Positions 37,843 to 47,493 of a DNA stretch of 64,000 nt are shown here, one piece after another. The notes under the pieces are model-generated. The model was not told the DNA's origin, did no database searches, and saw nothing but the letters and a program-made list of their open reading frames with translations. The stretch spans positions 2,632,001 through 2,696,000 of the forward strand of contig NZ_QYUK01000011.1 of NCBI RefSeq assembly GCF_003590945.1, in the 5' to 3' direction. How positions within the stretch are numbered: the first letter of the stretch is position 1; every line of letters begins with the position of its first letter. The position numbers were made by a program, and so were the translations under genes. The stretch comes from Oleomonas cavernae. Its GTDB lineage: Bacteria > Pseudomonadota > Alphaproteobacteria > Zavarziniales > Zavarziniaceae.

Positions 37843-38940
37843 ATGGGCATCTATATCCTGCGCCGCCTGTTGCTGATCATCCCCACGATCTTCGGCATCA
37901 TGCTGATCAATTTCATGGTGATCCAGCTTGCCCCCGGCGGGCCGCTGGAACAGGTCATCGCGCGCTATACCTCGTCGGACAATGCCATGCAGGGGCGCCT
38001 GTCCAGCGGCGGCGCCGAAACCCTGGGCGGCGGCACCGGTGGCGGGGGTGATGCCTCGCGTTACCGCGGCGCCCGCGGCCTCGACCCGCGCTTCATCAAG
38101 GAACTGGAACAGCAGTTCGGCTATGACAAGCCGCTGGTCGAGCGCTTCTTCATCATGGTCGGCGATTTCCTGACCTTCGACCTGGGGCGCAGCTTCTTCC
38201 AGGCCCGGCCGGTGATCGACCTGGTGCTGGAAAAGCTGCCCGTGTCGATCTCGCTGGGGCTGTGGAGCACCCTGCTCATCTACCTGATCTCGATCCCCCT
38301 GGGCATCGGCAAGGCGATCCGCGACGGCAGCCGGTTCGACGTGTGGAGCAGCGCCGTGGTGGTGGTCGGCTATGCCGTGCCCTCGTTCCTGATCGCCGTG
38401 TTCATGATCGTGTTCTTTGCCGGCGGCAGCTTCTGGTCGATCTTCCCCTTGCGCGGCCTGGTCTCGGACAATTTCCACGACCTCTCCCTGTGGGGAAAGC
38501 TCGTCGATTACGCCTGGCACATGGTGCTGCCCATCCTGTCGATCGTGCTGGGCGGCTTCGCCACCTTGACCTTGCTCACCAAGAATTCCTTCATCGACGA
38601 GATCGGCAAGCAATATGTCACCACCGCCCGGGCCAAGGGCCTGAGCGAGGGGCGCGTGCTCTACGGCCACGTCTTCCGCAATGCCATGCTGATCGTCATC
38701 GCCGGCTTCCCCGCCGCCTTCATCGGCATCATGTTCACCTCGTCCCTGCTGATCGAGGTCATCTTCTCGCTCGACGGGCTGGGCCTGATGGGCTTCCAGG
38801 CGGCCGAGAAGCGCGACTATCCCATCGTCTTCGGCACGCTCTACCTGTTCTCGCTGATCGGCCTGGTGACCAGCATCATCAGCGACCTCACCTATACCCT
38901 GGTCGATCCCCGCATCGACTTCGAACGGCGGGACGTGTGA
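37843..38940 (+). CDS. yejB: Peptide ABC transporter permease YejB
   Basis: 365 residues. N-terminal span (LLLIIPTIFGIMLINFMVIQ LAPGGP), a periplasmic loop of ~100 residues rich in Gly, and the permease core with the EAA-type loop (SFIDEIGKQYVTTARAKGLS). It starts one base after the yejA stop. Forms the membrane channel with YejE. Confidence 0.93.
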   Translation: MGIYILRRLLLIIPTIFGIMLINFMVIQLAPGGPLEQVIARYTSSDNAMQGRLSSGGAETLGGGTGGGGDASRYRGARGLDPRFIKELEQQFGYDKPLVERFFIMVGDFLTFDLGRSFFQARPVIDLVLEKLPVSISLGLWSTLLIYLISIPLGIGKAIRDGSRFDVWSSAVVVVGYAVPSFLIAVFMIVFFAGGSFWSIFPLRGLVSDNFHDLSLWGKLVDYAWHMVLPILSIVLGGFATLTLLTKNSFIDEIGKQYVTTARAKGLSEGRVLYGHVFRNAMLIVIAGFPAAFIGIMFTSSLLIEVIFSLDGLGLMGFQAAEKRDYPIVFGTLYLFSLIGLVTSIISDLTYTLVDPRIDFERRDV

Positions 38941-38963
38941 TGGGCGGTACCCCATTTATAACC

Positions 38964-39041
38964 GTCATCCCGGCGAAGGCCGGGATCCATTGCGCCATCG
39001 CGCGCTGCCCCAGAATGGATCCCGGCCTTCGCCGGGATGAC
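38964..39041. repeat. REP-like palindromic element inside the yej operon
   Basis: A 78-base inverted repeat. GTCATCCCGGCGAAGGCCGG followed by GATCCATT (from 38964) is mirrored by AATGGATC and CCGGCCTTCGCCGGGATGAC (to 39041), with a ~22-base loop. This CCGGCGAAGGCCGG element is widespread between genes in alphaproteobacteria. It separates yejB and yejE by 118 bases and could form a strong mRNA hairpin. Confidence 0.85.
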
Positions 39042-39058
39042 ATGAGGGGGGCGGCGTA

Positions 39059-40093
39059 ATGGACCGCTTCGCCTTTACCCCGCTCACCCGCCGGCGGCTG
39101 GCGCGCTTCCGGGCCAACCGGCGCGGCTACTGGTCGCTGTGGATCTTCCTGGGCCTGTTCGGGCTCAGCCTGTTCGCCGAGCTCATCGCCAACGACCGGC
39201 CGCTCTACATCGGCATGGAAGGCGCACACTACTTCCCGGTCCTGGTCGATTACACCGAGACCGAGCTGGGCGGCGATTTCGAAACCTCGGCCGATTACAC
39301 CGCGCCCTTCCTGTTGGACCTGCTGAAGGAAAAGGGCGCGACCGTGGTCTGGCCGCTGATCCCGTTCAGTTGGGACACGGTGGTGCGCGAGGTCGCACCC
39401 TATCCGGCGGCACCCTCGGCGCTCAACTGGCTGGGCACCGACAACGACGGCCATGACATCGTCGCCACCCTGATCTACGGCTTCCGCATCTCGATCCTGT
39501 TCGGCCTGGCGCTGACCGCGCTCGCCAGCGTCATCGGCGTGCTGGCCGGCCTGCTGCAAGGTTACCTGGGCGGCCTGACCGACTTGCTGATGCAGCGCTT
39601 CATCGAGATCTGGTCGGGCATGCCGACGCTCTACCTGCTGATCATCCTCTCCAGCGTGATCGAGCCCAATTTCCTGTGGCTGCTGGGCATCATGTTGTTG
39701 TTCTCGTGGATGGAGCTGGTCGGCCTGGTACGGGCCGAGGCGCTGCGCGCGCGCAATTTCGACTATGTCCGCGCCGCACGGGCGCTGGGCCTCTCCGACA
39801 TCCGCATCATGCTGCGCCATGTCCTGCCCAACACGCTGGTCGCCACCATCACCTTCCTGCCCTTCGTCATGAACGGCTCGATCTCCACCTTGACCTCGCT
39901 CGACTATCTGCGCGTCGGCCTGCAGCAATCGGCCCCGTCCCTGGGCAAGCTGCTGTCGCAGGCCAAGGACCTGGCGGTGCAGGCGCCGTGGATTCCGCTC
40001 TCGGCCTTCTTCACCGTGGCCCTGCTGCTGTCGCTGCTGGTCTTCATCGGCGAGGCGACGCGCGATGCCTTCGACCCGAGGCGCGGGCCATGA
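39059..40093 (+). CDS. yejE: Peptide ABC transporter permease YejE
   Basis: 344 residues. An N-terminal span ([20 protein letters not shown]), a long periplasmic segment ([20 protein letters not shown] typical of YejE), then the permease core with [20 protein letters not shown] as the coupling loop. The stop overlaps the yejF start (ATGA). Confidence 0.94.
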   Translation: MDRFAFTPLTRRRLARFRANRRGYWSLWIFLGLFGLSLFAELIANDRPLYIGMEGAHYFPVLVDYTETELGGDFETSADYTAPFLLDLLKEKGATVVWPLIPFSWDTVVREVAPYPAAPSALNWLGTDNDGHDIVATLIYGFRISILFGLALTALASVIGVLAGLLQGYLGGLTDLLMQRFIEIWSGMPTLYLLIILSSVIEPNFLWLLGIMLLFSWMELVGLVRAEALRARNFDYVRAARALGLSDIRIMLRHVLPNTLVATITFLPFVMNGSISTLTSLDYLRVGLQQSAPSLGKLLSQAKDLAVQAPWIPLSAFFTVALLLSLLVFIGEATRDAFDPRRGP

Positions 40094-41686
40094 GCCCCAT
40101 CCTCGCCATCAAGGACCTGTGGGTTCGCTTCCGCGCCGAACACGGCACGGTCGACGTGGTCAAGGGCGTCAGCCTTCAGGTGTCGCCCGGCGAAATCGTC
40201 GCCGTGGTCGGCGAATCCGGTTCGGGCAAGTCGGTCACCGCGCTCTCGGTCCTGCAATTGCTGCCGCCCGGCCTGGGCAGCAATCCCAAAGGCTCGATCC
40301 TGCTCGACGGCATCGAGATGGTGGGGGCGGACAACGCCACCCTGCGGGATGCCCGCGGCCCCAAGGCGGCCATGATCTTCCAGGAGCCGATGACGGCGCT
40401 GAACCCGCTGCATCGGATCGGCCGCCAGATCGACGAAGTGCTGGAGCTGCGTACCACGCTCGATGGCGCCGGGCGACGCGCCCGCATCGCCGAACTGCTG
40501 CGCGAGGTCGGCCTCGAGGCCCTGGTCGAGCGGCTCGACGCCTTCCCGCACGAACTCTCGGGCGGCCAGCGCCAGCGGGTGATGATCGCCATGGCCCTGG
40601 CCGGCGAACCCAAGCTGCTGATCGCCGACGAGCCGACCACGGCCCTGGACGTGACGGTGGAGGCCCGCATCCTCGACCTGCTGGAGGATCTGGTCCGCCG
40701 GCGCGGCCTGGGGCTGCTGCTGATCACGCACAATCTGGGCGTCGTGCGCCGCCATGCCGACCGTGTCCTGGTCATGACCAAGGGCGAGCTGGTCGAGGAA
40801 GGCCCGACCGAGCAGATCTTCACCCAGGCCCAGCACCCCTATACCCGCCACCTGATCGAGGCCGAGCCCAAGGGCCTGCCCGGCCCGGTCGCGGCGGATG
40901 CGCCGGTGGTGCTGGATGCGAGCGACATCCGCGTCGCCTACACCCTCAAGCGCAACCTGTTCGGCCGCGCCCGCAGCGAACTGATCGCGGTCGACCAGAC
41001 CTCGCTCAGCGTGCGCCGAGGCGAGACCCTGGCGATCGTCGGCGAGTCCGGCTCGGGCAAGTCGACGCTGGGCTTTGCCCTGATGCGCCTGGTGCGCTCG
41101 ACGGGACGCATCGTGTTCCTGGGCGAAGACCTGCGCAGTCTGTCGGGGCGTGCCTTGCGCCATCGCCGCCGCGCGTTCCAGATCGTCTTCCAGGACCCTT
41201 ACGGCAGTCTGAGCCCGCGCATGACCATCGGCGAGGTGGTGGGCGAAGGCCTGGCCGCCCACGGCATCGTGCACAACACAGCCGAGCGCCGCGCCCATGT
41301 CCAGGCGGCCCTGGCCGAGGTCGGCCTCGACGCCGCCATGATCGACCGCTTCCCCATGAATTCTCGGGCGGCCAGCGCCAGCGCGTGGCGATCGCCCGGG
41401 CCCTGGCCCTCGACCCCGACCTGGTGGTGCTGGACGAGCCGACCTCGGCCCTCGACCGTTCGATCCAGGCCCAGATCGTCGAATTGCTGCGCGACCTCCA
41501 GGCCCGGCGCGGCTTCGCCTATCTGTTCATCAGCCACGATCTGAAGGTGGTCCGTGCCATGAGCCACCGTATGATCGTGATGAAGGGCGGCCGCATCGTC
41601 GAGCAGGGCTCCGTCGCCGACATCATCGCCGCCCCCGGGAGCCCTATACCCAGGCCCTGATCGACGCGGCCATGCTGAAGAACTGA
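40090..41686 (+). CDS. yejF: Peptide ABC transporter double ATP-binding protein YejF (two frameshifts)
   Basis: Two ABC cassettes in one chain. First: Walker A GESGSGKS, signature LSGGQRQRV, Walker [13 protein letters not shown]. Second: Walker A GESGSGKS, then a break at the C run 41352-41355, after which [20 protein letters not shown] and [11 protein letters not shown] follow. A second break at the C run 41632-41636 precedes the end ([15 protein letters not shown]). With one C added at each site the protein has 532 residues, normal for YejF. Powers uptake through YejBE. Both breaks are probably sequence errors. Confidence 0.92.
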
Positions 41687-41698
41687 GCGAGTCGGTGA

Positions 41699-42595
41699 TC
41701 AGGTCGTCAGAGTCAGACTCCCAAAGCGCCGGATCGCCGTTACCGCCTCGGCACCGGGCGGGGTGTGCCGTTCGGCCCGCACCCGGGCTTCCAGGGCGAC
41801 ACGCGGTTCGATCGTCACGCCCATGACGGCGGCGGTGGCATGGATGACGGTGCCGTCGCCGCGATCGAAGGCGACATGGCCCGGGTAGCACAGCAGGTCG
41901 CCCCGCTCGATCGGCGCGCCGGGGTCGACCGGCACGCCCGCCTTGGCCTGCAGGTCGCTGTCGCGGGGCACGGGGATGCCCGCCCGCCCCAGGCAGGCCT
42001 GGACCAGGCCCGAACAGTCGATCCCCTCGGCGCTGCGCCCGCCCCACAGATAGGGCGTGCCCAGGAAGGCCTGCGCCGTCGTGACCCAGTCGGCGAATGG
42101 CCGGTGGATCGGCGCGACATGCTGCGCGAAGACGAAGCGACCGCAGGACAATTGCAGCCACTTGCCGTCGCCGCTGCCCCCCACCACACAGAGCGGGCTG
42201 CCCAGGCTCAGCGCCATGACGGCGGGGCGTTTCAGATCGGGCGCGGGATAGAGGTGCGTGCGAGGCACCGCCACCACATGGGTGGGCTCGGGTGCTGCCC
42301 CCGGCGCCAGGGCGGCGCGCGGCGCGTAGCCGACGTAGCCGTCCGTCGCCAACTGCCCCCAGACCCAGCCATCCTTGCGATCCTCGTAGACGGTGAAGGT
42401 CTCGCCGTAGAGCACCTGCGAATCGAGCGGGCAGGCCGCCTCGGGCCGCGGCCGCAGGGGGGCGTGGCCGACGATGACGTAATAGGGCGCGCCCTCGACG
42501 AAGCGATCGGCCACGACCTTGCCCTCCAGAAAGCGCGCGGCGAGGTCGGGTCGGGCCGGCACGATGCGCCGGTCGAAAGTGCCCGACGCGATCAT
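41699..42595 (-). CDS. NlpC/P60 (C40) cell-wall peptidase with SH3b domains
   Basis: 298 residues. Two SH3-like segments at the N-terminus (YGETFTVYEDRKDGWVWGQL; VVAVPRTHLYPAPD), then the C40 domain: catalytic Cys in EGIDCSGLVQACL, preceded by FLGTPYLWGGRS, and His in GHVAFDRGDGTVIHAT. Such enzymes cleave D-Glu to diamino acid bonds in peptidoglycan peptides (dipeptidyl peptidase VI type). No signal peptide, so it is probably a cytoplasmic recycling enzyme. It overlaps the aminopeptidase gene by 4 bases (ATGA), suggesting joint peptide turnover. Confidence 0.9.
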   Translation of the reverse strand: MIASGTFDRRIVPARPDLAARFLEGKVVADRFVEGAPYYVIVGHAPLRPRPEAACPLDSQVLYGETFTVYEDRKDGWVWGQLATDGYVGYAPRAALAPGAAPEPTHVVAVPRTHLYPAPDLKRPAVMALSLGSPLCVVGGSGDGKWLQLSCGRFVFAQHVAPIHRPFADWVTTAQAFLGTPYLWGGRSAEGIDCSGLVQACLGRAGIPVPRDSDLQAKAGVPVDPGAPIERGDLLCYPGHVAFDRGDGTVIHATAAVMGVTIEPRVALEARVRAERHTPPGAEAVTAIRRFGSLTLTT

Positions 42596-44010
42596 GCCGG
42601 GAACCGTTCGGCGATCAGGGCGAAGAGGGCCCGCACCACCATCGCCTCGCCCCCCACCGGCCGGCCGGGGCCCGGCTTGGCGGTCCAGGCGAAGAGGTCG
42701 AGGTGGGCCCAGGTCGTGGTCTCGGTGACGAAGCGCTTGAGGAACAGGGCCGCCGTGATCGCCCCGGCAAAGGGACCGTCGGAGACGTTGTTGAGATCGG
42801 CCACCTTCGATTCCAGGCCCTTGTCGTAGGGCGCCCACAGGGGCAGGCGCCACAAGGGATCGCGCTGCTCGAAGGCGTGATCGGCCAGCGCCGCCGCCAG
42901 CTCGTCGTCGGGCGTGAACAGGGCGGGCAACTCGGGGCCGAGGGCGACGCGGGCCGCGCCGGTCAGGGTGGCGAAGTCGACCAGCAGGTCGGGGCGGTCC
43001 TCGTCCGCCTCGGCCAGGGCATCGGCCAGGACCAGGCGGCCCTCGGCGTCGGTATTGCCGATCTCGACCGTCAGGCCCTTGCGCGAGGTCAGCACGTCGC
43101 CGGGCCGCATGGCGTTGCCCGCGACCGAATTCTCCACCGCCGGGATCAGCACGCGCAGGCGCACCGGCAGTTGCGCGTCCATGATCATATGGGCCAGGCC
43201 CAGGGCATGGGCAGCACCACCCATGTCCTTCTTCATCAACAGCATGCCCGCGGAGGGCTTGAGGTCCAGCCCGCCGGTATCGAAGCACACGCCCTTGCCC
43301 ACGAGGGTGACGCGCGGCGCATCCGACTCGCCCCAGTTGAGGTCGATCAGCCGCGGTGCCCGGTCCGACGCCCGCCCCACCGCGTGAACCATGGGATAGC
43401 CGGCCTCGAGCAGGTCGTCGCCGACGGTGACGGCGATGCGTGCGTCGTGGACCGCCGCGACGCGGATCGCCGCGGCGGCCAGGTCTTCCGGCCCCATGTC
43501 GCTGGCCGGGGTATTGACCAGGTCGCGGATCAGGTAGACCGCCTCGGCGGTGCGGCGCACCTGGTCGAGATCGGCGCCGATCGGCGGCACCAGCAGGGGT
43601 GGCGCCTTGCCGTCGTCGTCCTTGTAGCGGCGGAAGGCGTAACGCCCCATGATCCAACCCAGCACCGCGGCATTGGCCTCGCGGGGGCCCAGCGGCGTCG
43701 CAATCTCATAGGTGCCGGCCGGCAGGGCGGCCGACAGGGCGGCGAAGGCATAGGGCTCGGCCTCCTGCTGGGCGCCGCCGATGCCGAACAGGACCAGGCC
43801 CAGGTCGCCGTCGGGGCCGGGCACCATCAGGTGGCTGCCCGCCTTGCCGTCGAACCCGGCACTCCTGGCCCAGGCCAGGGCGAAGGGGGGCACGCGGTCG
43901 GCCAGGGCGTCCAGCCCGCCCTTGGTCAGGCAGTGAATCGGCACGGCTAAATCGCGGCTGGCGACCAGCGGCAGGGGCAAGGCGAGGCTGACGGGTTCGG
44001 TCTGGGGCAT
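42592..44010 (-). CDS. Leucyl aminopeptidase family protein (M17)
   Basis: 472 residues. Metal-binding core VTLVGKGVCFDTGGLDLKPS, KKDMGGAAHALGLA and the NTDAEGRLVLADAL signature are intact. A divergent N-terminal domain precedes. Removes N-terminal residues from peptides in the cytosol. Directly upstream of the C40 peptidase gene; the pair could degrade peptides imported by the adjacent YejABEF transporter. Confidence 0.93.
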   Translation of the reverse strand: MPQTEPVSLALPLPLVASRDLAVPIHCLTKGGLDALADRVPPFALAWARSAGFDGKAGSHLMVPGPDGDLGLVLFGIGGAQQEAEPYAFAALSAALPAGTYEIATPLGPREANAAVLGWIMGRYAFRRYKDDDGKAPPLLVPPIGADLDQVRRTAEAVYLIRDLVNTPASDMGPEDLAAAAIRVAAVHDARIAVTVGDDLLEAGYPMVHAVGRASDRAPRLIDLNWGESDAPRVTLVGKGVCFDTGGLDLKPSAGMLLMKKDMGGAAHALGLAHMIMDAQLPVRLRVLIPAVENSVAGNAMRPGDVLTSRKGLTVEIGNTDAEGRLVLADALAEADEDRPDLLVDFATLTGAARVALGPELPALFTPDDELAAALADHAFEQRDPLWRLPLWAPYDKGLESKVADLNNVSDGPFAGAITAALFLKRFVTETTTWAHLDLFAWTAKPGPGRPVGGEAMVVRALFALIAERFPA

Positions 44011-44112
44011 TGCGGGGCTTCGCTGGTCTGGCATTCGCGGAAGGGGGCTTGCACAACGACTCGGGGCAGGGTTGCCTGTTGCCCACTTTAGCCATCGAGT
44101 GGAGCCCTGCCC

Positions 44113-44754
44113 ATGGTCGAGACGCCGATCCCCGTTCTGGTCATCGGGGACAAGAACCTGTCGTCCTGGTCGATGCGGCCCTGGGTCGCCCTCCATGCCG
44201 CCGGCATCGCCTTCGACGAGGTCAGGATCAAGCTGCGGACCGAGACCAGCAAGGCCGAAATCCTGCGCCATTCGCCCGCCGGCAAGGTGCCGGCGCTGAA
44301 GCTGGGCGCCGTCGCGATCGGCGAATCGATCGCGATCTGCGAGTGGGCGGCGGAGAACGCCAAGACCCCGATCCTGCCCCAGGATCCGGTCGCCCGTGCG
44401 GTCTGCCGCGCCGCGGGGGCGGAGATGCACGCGGGCTTCGGCGCGCTGCGCAACGAATGCCCGATGGACATGCTCGCCCGTTTCGCGAATCACCCGATCA
44501 GCGATCAATGCCTGGGCGACATCACCCGGATCGACGCCTTGTGGAACGACTGCCGCAGGCAGTGGGGCCAGGGCGGCCCCTATCTGTTCGGCGCCTGGAG
44601 CCTGGCCGATGCCATGTTCGCGCCCGTGGTCAGCCGCTTCATCACCTACGACCTGCGGGTATCGCCCGCGGCCCGGGCCTATCTCGAGGTGGCGTCGCAC
44701 CATCCCAGTTACATGGCCTGGGCGGAAGGTGCCCGGGCCGAGGCCGCGATTTGA
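44113..44754 (+). CDS. Glutathione S-transferase family protein
   Basis: 213 residues. Thioredoxin-like N-domain (VLVIGDKNLSSWSMRPWVAL; the SSWS segment holds the likely catalytic Ser), glutathione-binding SPAGKVPALKLGAVAIGES, and a helical C-domain (PYLFGAWSLADAMFAPVVSR). The substrate is unknown. Divergent from the aminopeptidase gene, which starts about 100 bases away. Confidence 0.9.
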   Translation: MVETPIPVLVIGDKNLSSWSMRPWVALHAAGIAFDEVRIKLRTETSKAEILRHSPAGKVPALKLGAVAIGESIAICEWAAENAKTPILPQDPVARAVCRAAGAEMHAGFGALRNECPMDMLARFANHPISDQCLGDITRIDALWNDCRRQWGQGGPYLFGAWSLADAMFAPVVSRFITYDLRVSPAARAYLEVASHHPSYMAWAEGARAEAAI

Positions 44755-44756
44755 GG

Positions 44757-45839
44757 TCAGATGGCGTTGGGCGGCAGGGTGATGCCCATCTCGCGGTAGA
44801 AGCGGATGGCGCCCGGGTGCAGCGCCACCGCGATGCCCCGGGTGGCATTGGCCAGGGAGATTTCCGCGGCCTTGGGGTGGCTCGCTTCCAGGACCGGGCG
44901 GTTGACCGGGTCGAACAGGCTGCGGGTGATGTCGTAGATCAGCTCTTCGTTGCGCTCGGCCGCGCAGATCCACTGGGCGCCGACGCTCAAGGTCGGGGTC
45001 TCGCCGATCCCGGGGTAGGTCCCGGCCGGGATCACTGTCGCCGTGAAGTAGCGGGCCTGGGAAAGCAGCTTGTCGCGGACCTCGCCGGCGATCGGCACCA
45101 GGTCGATCTGGTCGCCCCCGGCGATGTCGAGCACGGTTGCCGCAGGTGCGCCGCCCAGAAAGAAGAACGCGTCGATTTCGCCGCCGGCCAGCGCATCCGA
45201 GGCCTGTGACGGCCCCAGTTCGAACACTTTGAGCGCACTTTGCTTGATGCCGTGTGCGGCCAGGATCAGCAGGGCGTCGACCCGCGAGCCCGAGCCGGGC
45301 CGGTCGAGCGAGACGCGCTTGCCTTTCAGATCCTTGACCGAGGCGATCTTGGCATCGCGGCGAACCACGAGGTGCATGCTCTCGGCATAGAGATTGGCGA
45401 TCACCCGCAGGTTGGCCATCGCCGGCTTGTCCGCGAACAGGCCGCTGCCGGTCTGCGCCCAGGAAATGACATCGGCCTGGGCCAGGGCGGTCTCGACCGC
45501 ACCACCGGCCACCGCCTGGACATTGGCAACCGAGCCTTCGCTGGTTTCCGAGGTCGCGATCAGACCAGGCACCCCGCAGGCGGCGCCGGGATCACAGGGC
45601 GGCAGGCCCGGCGGGTGGCTGAGCAGGCGGGCCATGGTCTCGCCGACCGGAAAATACGTGCCGGCGGCACTGCCCGTGGCAATGCGGAGATAGCGGGCCT
45701 GCTGCCCGCTGGCGGGACGAATGCCGCCGGCTGCCAAGGCAAAGCCGCTCAGGCCGAGGCGCAGCAGCGACCGGCGGTCGAGGGAGGAGGCCGCGGGCGC
45801 GGTCCAAAGGGGCATTTCGGTGTCTGGTTGAGGGTCCAT
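44757..45839 (-). CDS. TAXI family TRAP transporter solute-binding protein
   Basis: 360 residues. A twin-arginine-like signal (LDRRSLLRLGLSGFALAAGG), then YLRIATGSAAGTYFPVGETM and TSEGSVANVQAVAGGAVETA LAQADV, hallmarks of TAXI proteins. No TRAP permease gene is nearby, so the partner is elsewhere or the protein works as a sensor. The ATG at 45839 starts MDPQPDTEMPL. Convergent with the GST gene. Confidence 0.88.
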   Translation of the reverse strand: MDPQPDTEMPLWTAPAASSLDRRSLLRLGLSGFALAAGGIRPASGQQARYLRIATGSAAGTYFPVGETMARLLSHPPGLPPCDPGAACGVPGLIATSETSEGSVANVQAVAGGAVETALAQADVISWAQTGSGLFADKPAMANLRVIANLYAESMHLVVRRDAKIASVKDLKGKRVSLDRPGSGSRVDALLILAAHGIKQSALKVFELGPSQASDALAGGEIDAFFFLGGAPAATVLDIAGGDQIDLVPIAGEVRDKLLSQARYFTATVIPAGTYPGIGETPTLSVGAQWICAAERNEELIYDITRSLFDPVNRPVLEASHPKAAEISLANATRGIAVALHPGAIRFYREMGITLPPNAI

Positions 45840-45959
45840 GGCACGCCAGGACAAATTTTCGCGATCATCGGCCGATGATTCGGGTGGTGCAAGCCTCGAC
45901 CGCCGCGCCAAGCTGGGTTAAAGCTTGCCTTTCATCGCCAGTGTTGCCCCTTCGCCACC

Positions 45960-46826
45960 ATGCCGCCTCTCCGCATCCTTCTGCTTCTGCTCGTTGCCGT
46001 CGCCGCCGGCGCGCTCATCCTCATGGACGAGCCGATGGCACCGACGGCCGAACCGTCACCGGCGGCCTCCACGATCGAGCAGAGCCGGGCCGGCCTCGAT
46101 CTGGTTCTGGCGCCGCCGCAGCAACCGGCCCCGGCCGTCGCATCCGGGCCGCTGGTCGCCGTCGATTCGCGCGCGGGCGACAACACTTATCCGATCTGGC
46201 TGTGGACCATCTCGAACGGCGGGGCCGTCGGGGCGATCGACAAGAGCCATGTCGAGGGCGGCGTCGTGACCCTGTCGGGCTGGGCGGGCGACATCAACCT
46301 GGGCCTGCGCATGTCCGACGTCCTGCTGGTCGCCTGCGACCGGGTGGTCGCCAGCGTGCCGGTCAGCGGCACGCGCGCCGACATCGCCCGCAAACACCCG
46401 AACCTGCCGGCCGCCGGATGGAGCGCCCGCCTCGCCCTGGCCGACCTCGCCCCCTGCGACCACCCCGTGGTCAGCGCCTATGCCACGGCATTGTTCGGAT
46501 CCGCGGCCTTTCCCCTGAGCGGCGAGGTCGAACCGGGCGACGCCCTCCTGTCGGCCGAGGCACTGCGGCTGGACCGGCCGACGGCCGAGCTGCGGACGCC
46601 GCGCACCGCCCAGGCCCCGATCCGCGAGGTCGAGGTCGGTGGCCAAGGCATCGCCCTGCGCCGCTGCGGCAAGCGTGAGTGTGCCGTGGTGGCCCGCCTG
46701 CCGGCCGGCCATCAGCGCCTGCTGATCCTGGACGATCAGGCCGGCTGGATCCTGGTGGCGCAATCCAGCGGTACGGCGGGCTGGGCGCCGGCGTCGGCCC
46801 TTAAGGTTCCCACCACCGACAACTAG
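45960..46826 (+). CDS. Membrane-anchored hypothetical protein
   Basis: 288 residues. A hydrophobic N-terminus (LRILLLLLVAVAAGALILMD), a Pro/Ala linker, a beta-rich middle (YPIWLWTISNGGAVGAIDKS HVEGGVVTLSGWAGD) and a C-terminal ~80-residue segment with two close Cys (RRCGKRECAVVARLPAGHQR) that resembles an SH3-like domain (GWILVAQSSGTAGWAPASAL). Not recognised as a whole. Its stop overlaps that of the paiB-like gene. Confidence 0.65.
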   Translation: MPPLRILLLLLVAVAAGALILMDEPMAPTAEPSPAASTIEQSRAGLDLVLAPPQQPAPAVASGPLVAVDSRAGDNTYPIWLWTISNGGAVGAIDKSHVEGGVVTLSGWAGDINLGLRMSDVLLVACDRVVASVPVSGTRADIARKHPNLPAAGWSARLALADLAPCDHPVVSAYATALFGSAAFPLSGEVEPGDALLSAEALRLDRPTAELRTPRTAQAPIREVEVGGQGIALRRCGKRECAVVARLPAGHQRLLILDDQAGWILVAQSSGTAGWAPASALKVPTTDN

Positions 46827-47461
46827 TCGGCCGCGCCGCGCCAGGCCGCGACCAGATCGGCCATGGCCGCCGCGGCATCGTCGGCGCGCAGCCCGGCGGC
46901 GACGCCGGCTCGGTCTTCGGCCGTGCGGTTCTGGCTGACCTTCCACTTGCCCTCGATGCGCGCGATCGGGATTTCCATGCCGACGATGCCTCGGATCATG
47001 GTCGCGAGATACTCGGCCGGCGCATCCTCGACTGCCCAGGGATCGGGGCGCCCCGTCTCCTGCGACCGGGTGAGATCGCCGATCTGCTGGCGCAGCCACA
47101 CCGGGTCGTCGACCAGCCGGGGCCGCCCCCGGACCTGGACGGTGATGTAGTTCCAGGTCGGCACGACCTTGCCGGTCTCGGCCTTCGTCGCGTACCACGA
47201 CGGTGAGACATAGGCCTGCGGCCCCTGGAACGCGACCAGGCATTCGTCGACCTTGTCGAGTTCCCGCCACTGCGGGTTGGCACGGGCGCAATGGGCACGC
47301 AGCGTGCCCAAGGGCGACCGCCCGGGATCGACCAGGAACGGGATCGGGTTGGCCATCAGCCCGCCTGGCCCCGCCGTCACCAGCAGGCCCAGGGGATGGC
47401 TGCCGATCAGCGCGTGCTGAACCGCGAGGCGGTCTTCCCGGTGGTGTGCCGGCTGATACAT
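46823..47461 (-). CDS. FMN-binding negative transcriptional regulator (PaiB family)
   Basis: 212 residues. MYQPAHHREDRLAVQHALIG and HPLGLLVTAGPGGLMANPIP FLVD are the PaiB N-terminal block. YVSPSWYATKAETGKVVPTW NYITVQVRG is the flavin-binding part. Split-barrel FMN fold; in Bacillus, PaiB affects sporulation and protease genes, but the DNA-binding role in proteobacteria is not established. Confidence 0.9.
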   Translation of the reverse strand: MYQPAHHREDRLAVQHALIGSHPLGLLVTAGPGGLMANPIPFLVDPGRSPLGTLRAHCARANPQWRELDKVDECLVAFQGPQAYVSPSWYATKAETGKVVPTWNYITVQVRGRPRLVDDPVWLRQQIGDLTRSQETGRPDPWAVEDAPAEYLATMIRGIVGMEIPIARIEGKWKVSQNRTAEDRAGVAAGLRADDAAAAMADLVAAWRGAAD

Positions 47462-47493
47462 GGCGCGACCCCAATGCTCGTCGTGCCCGCAGC

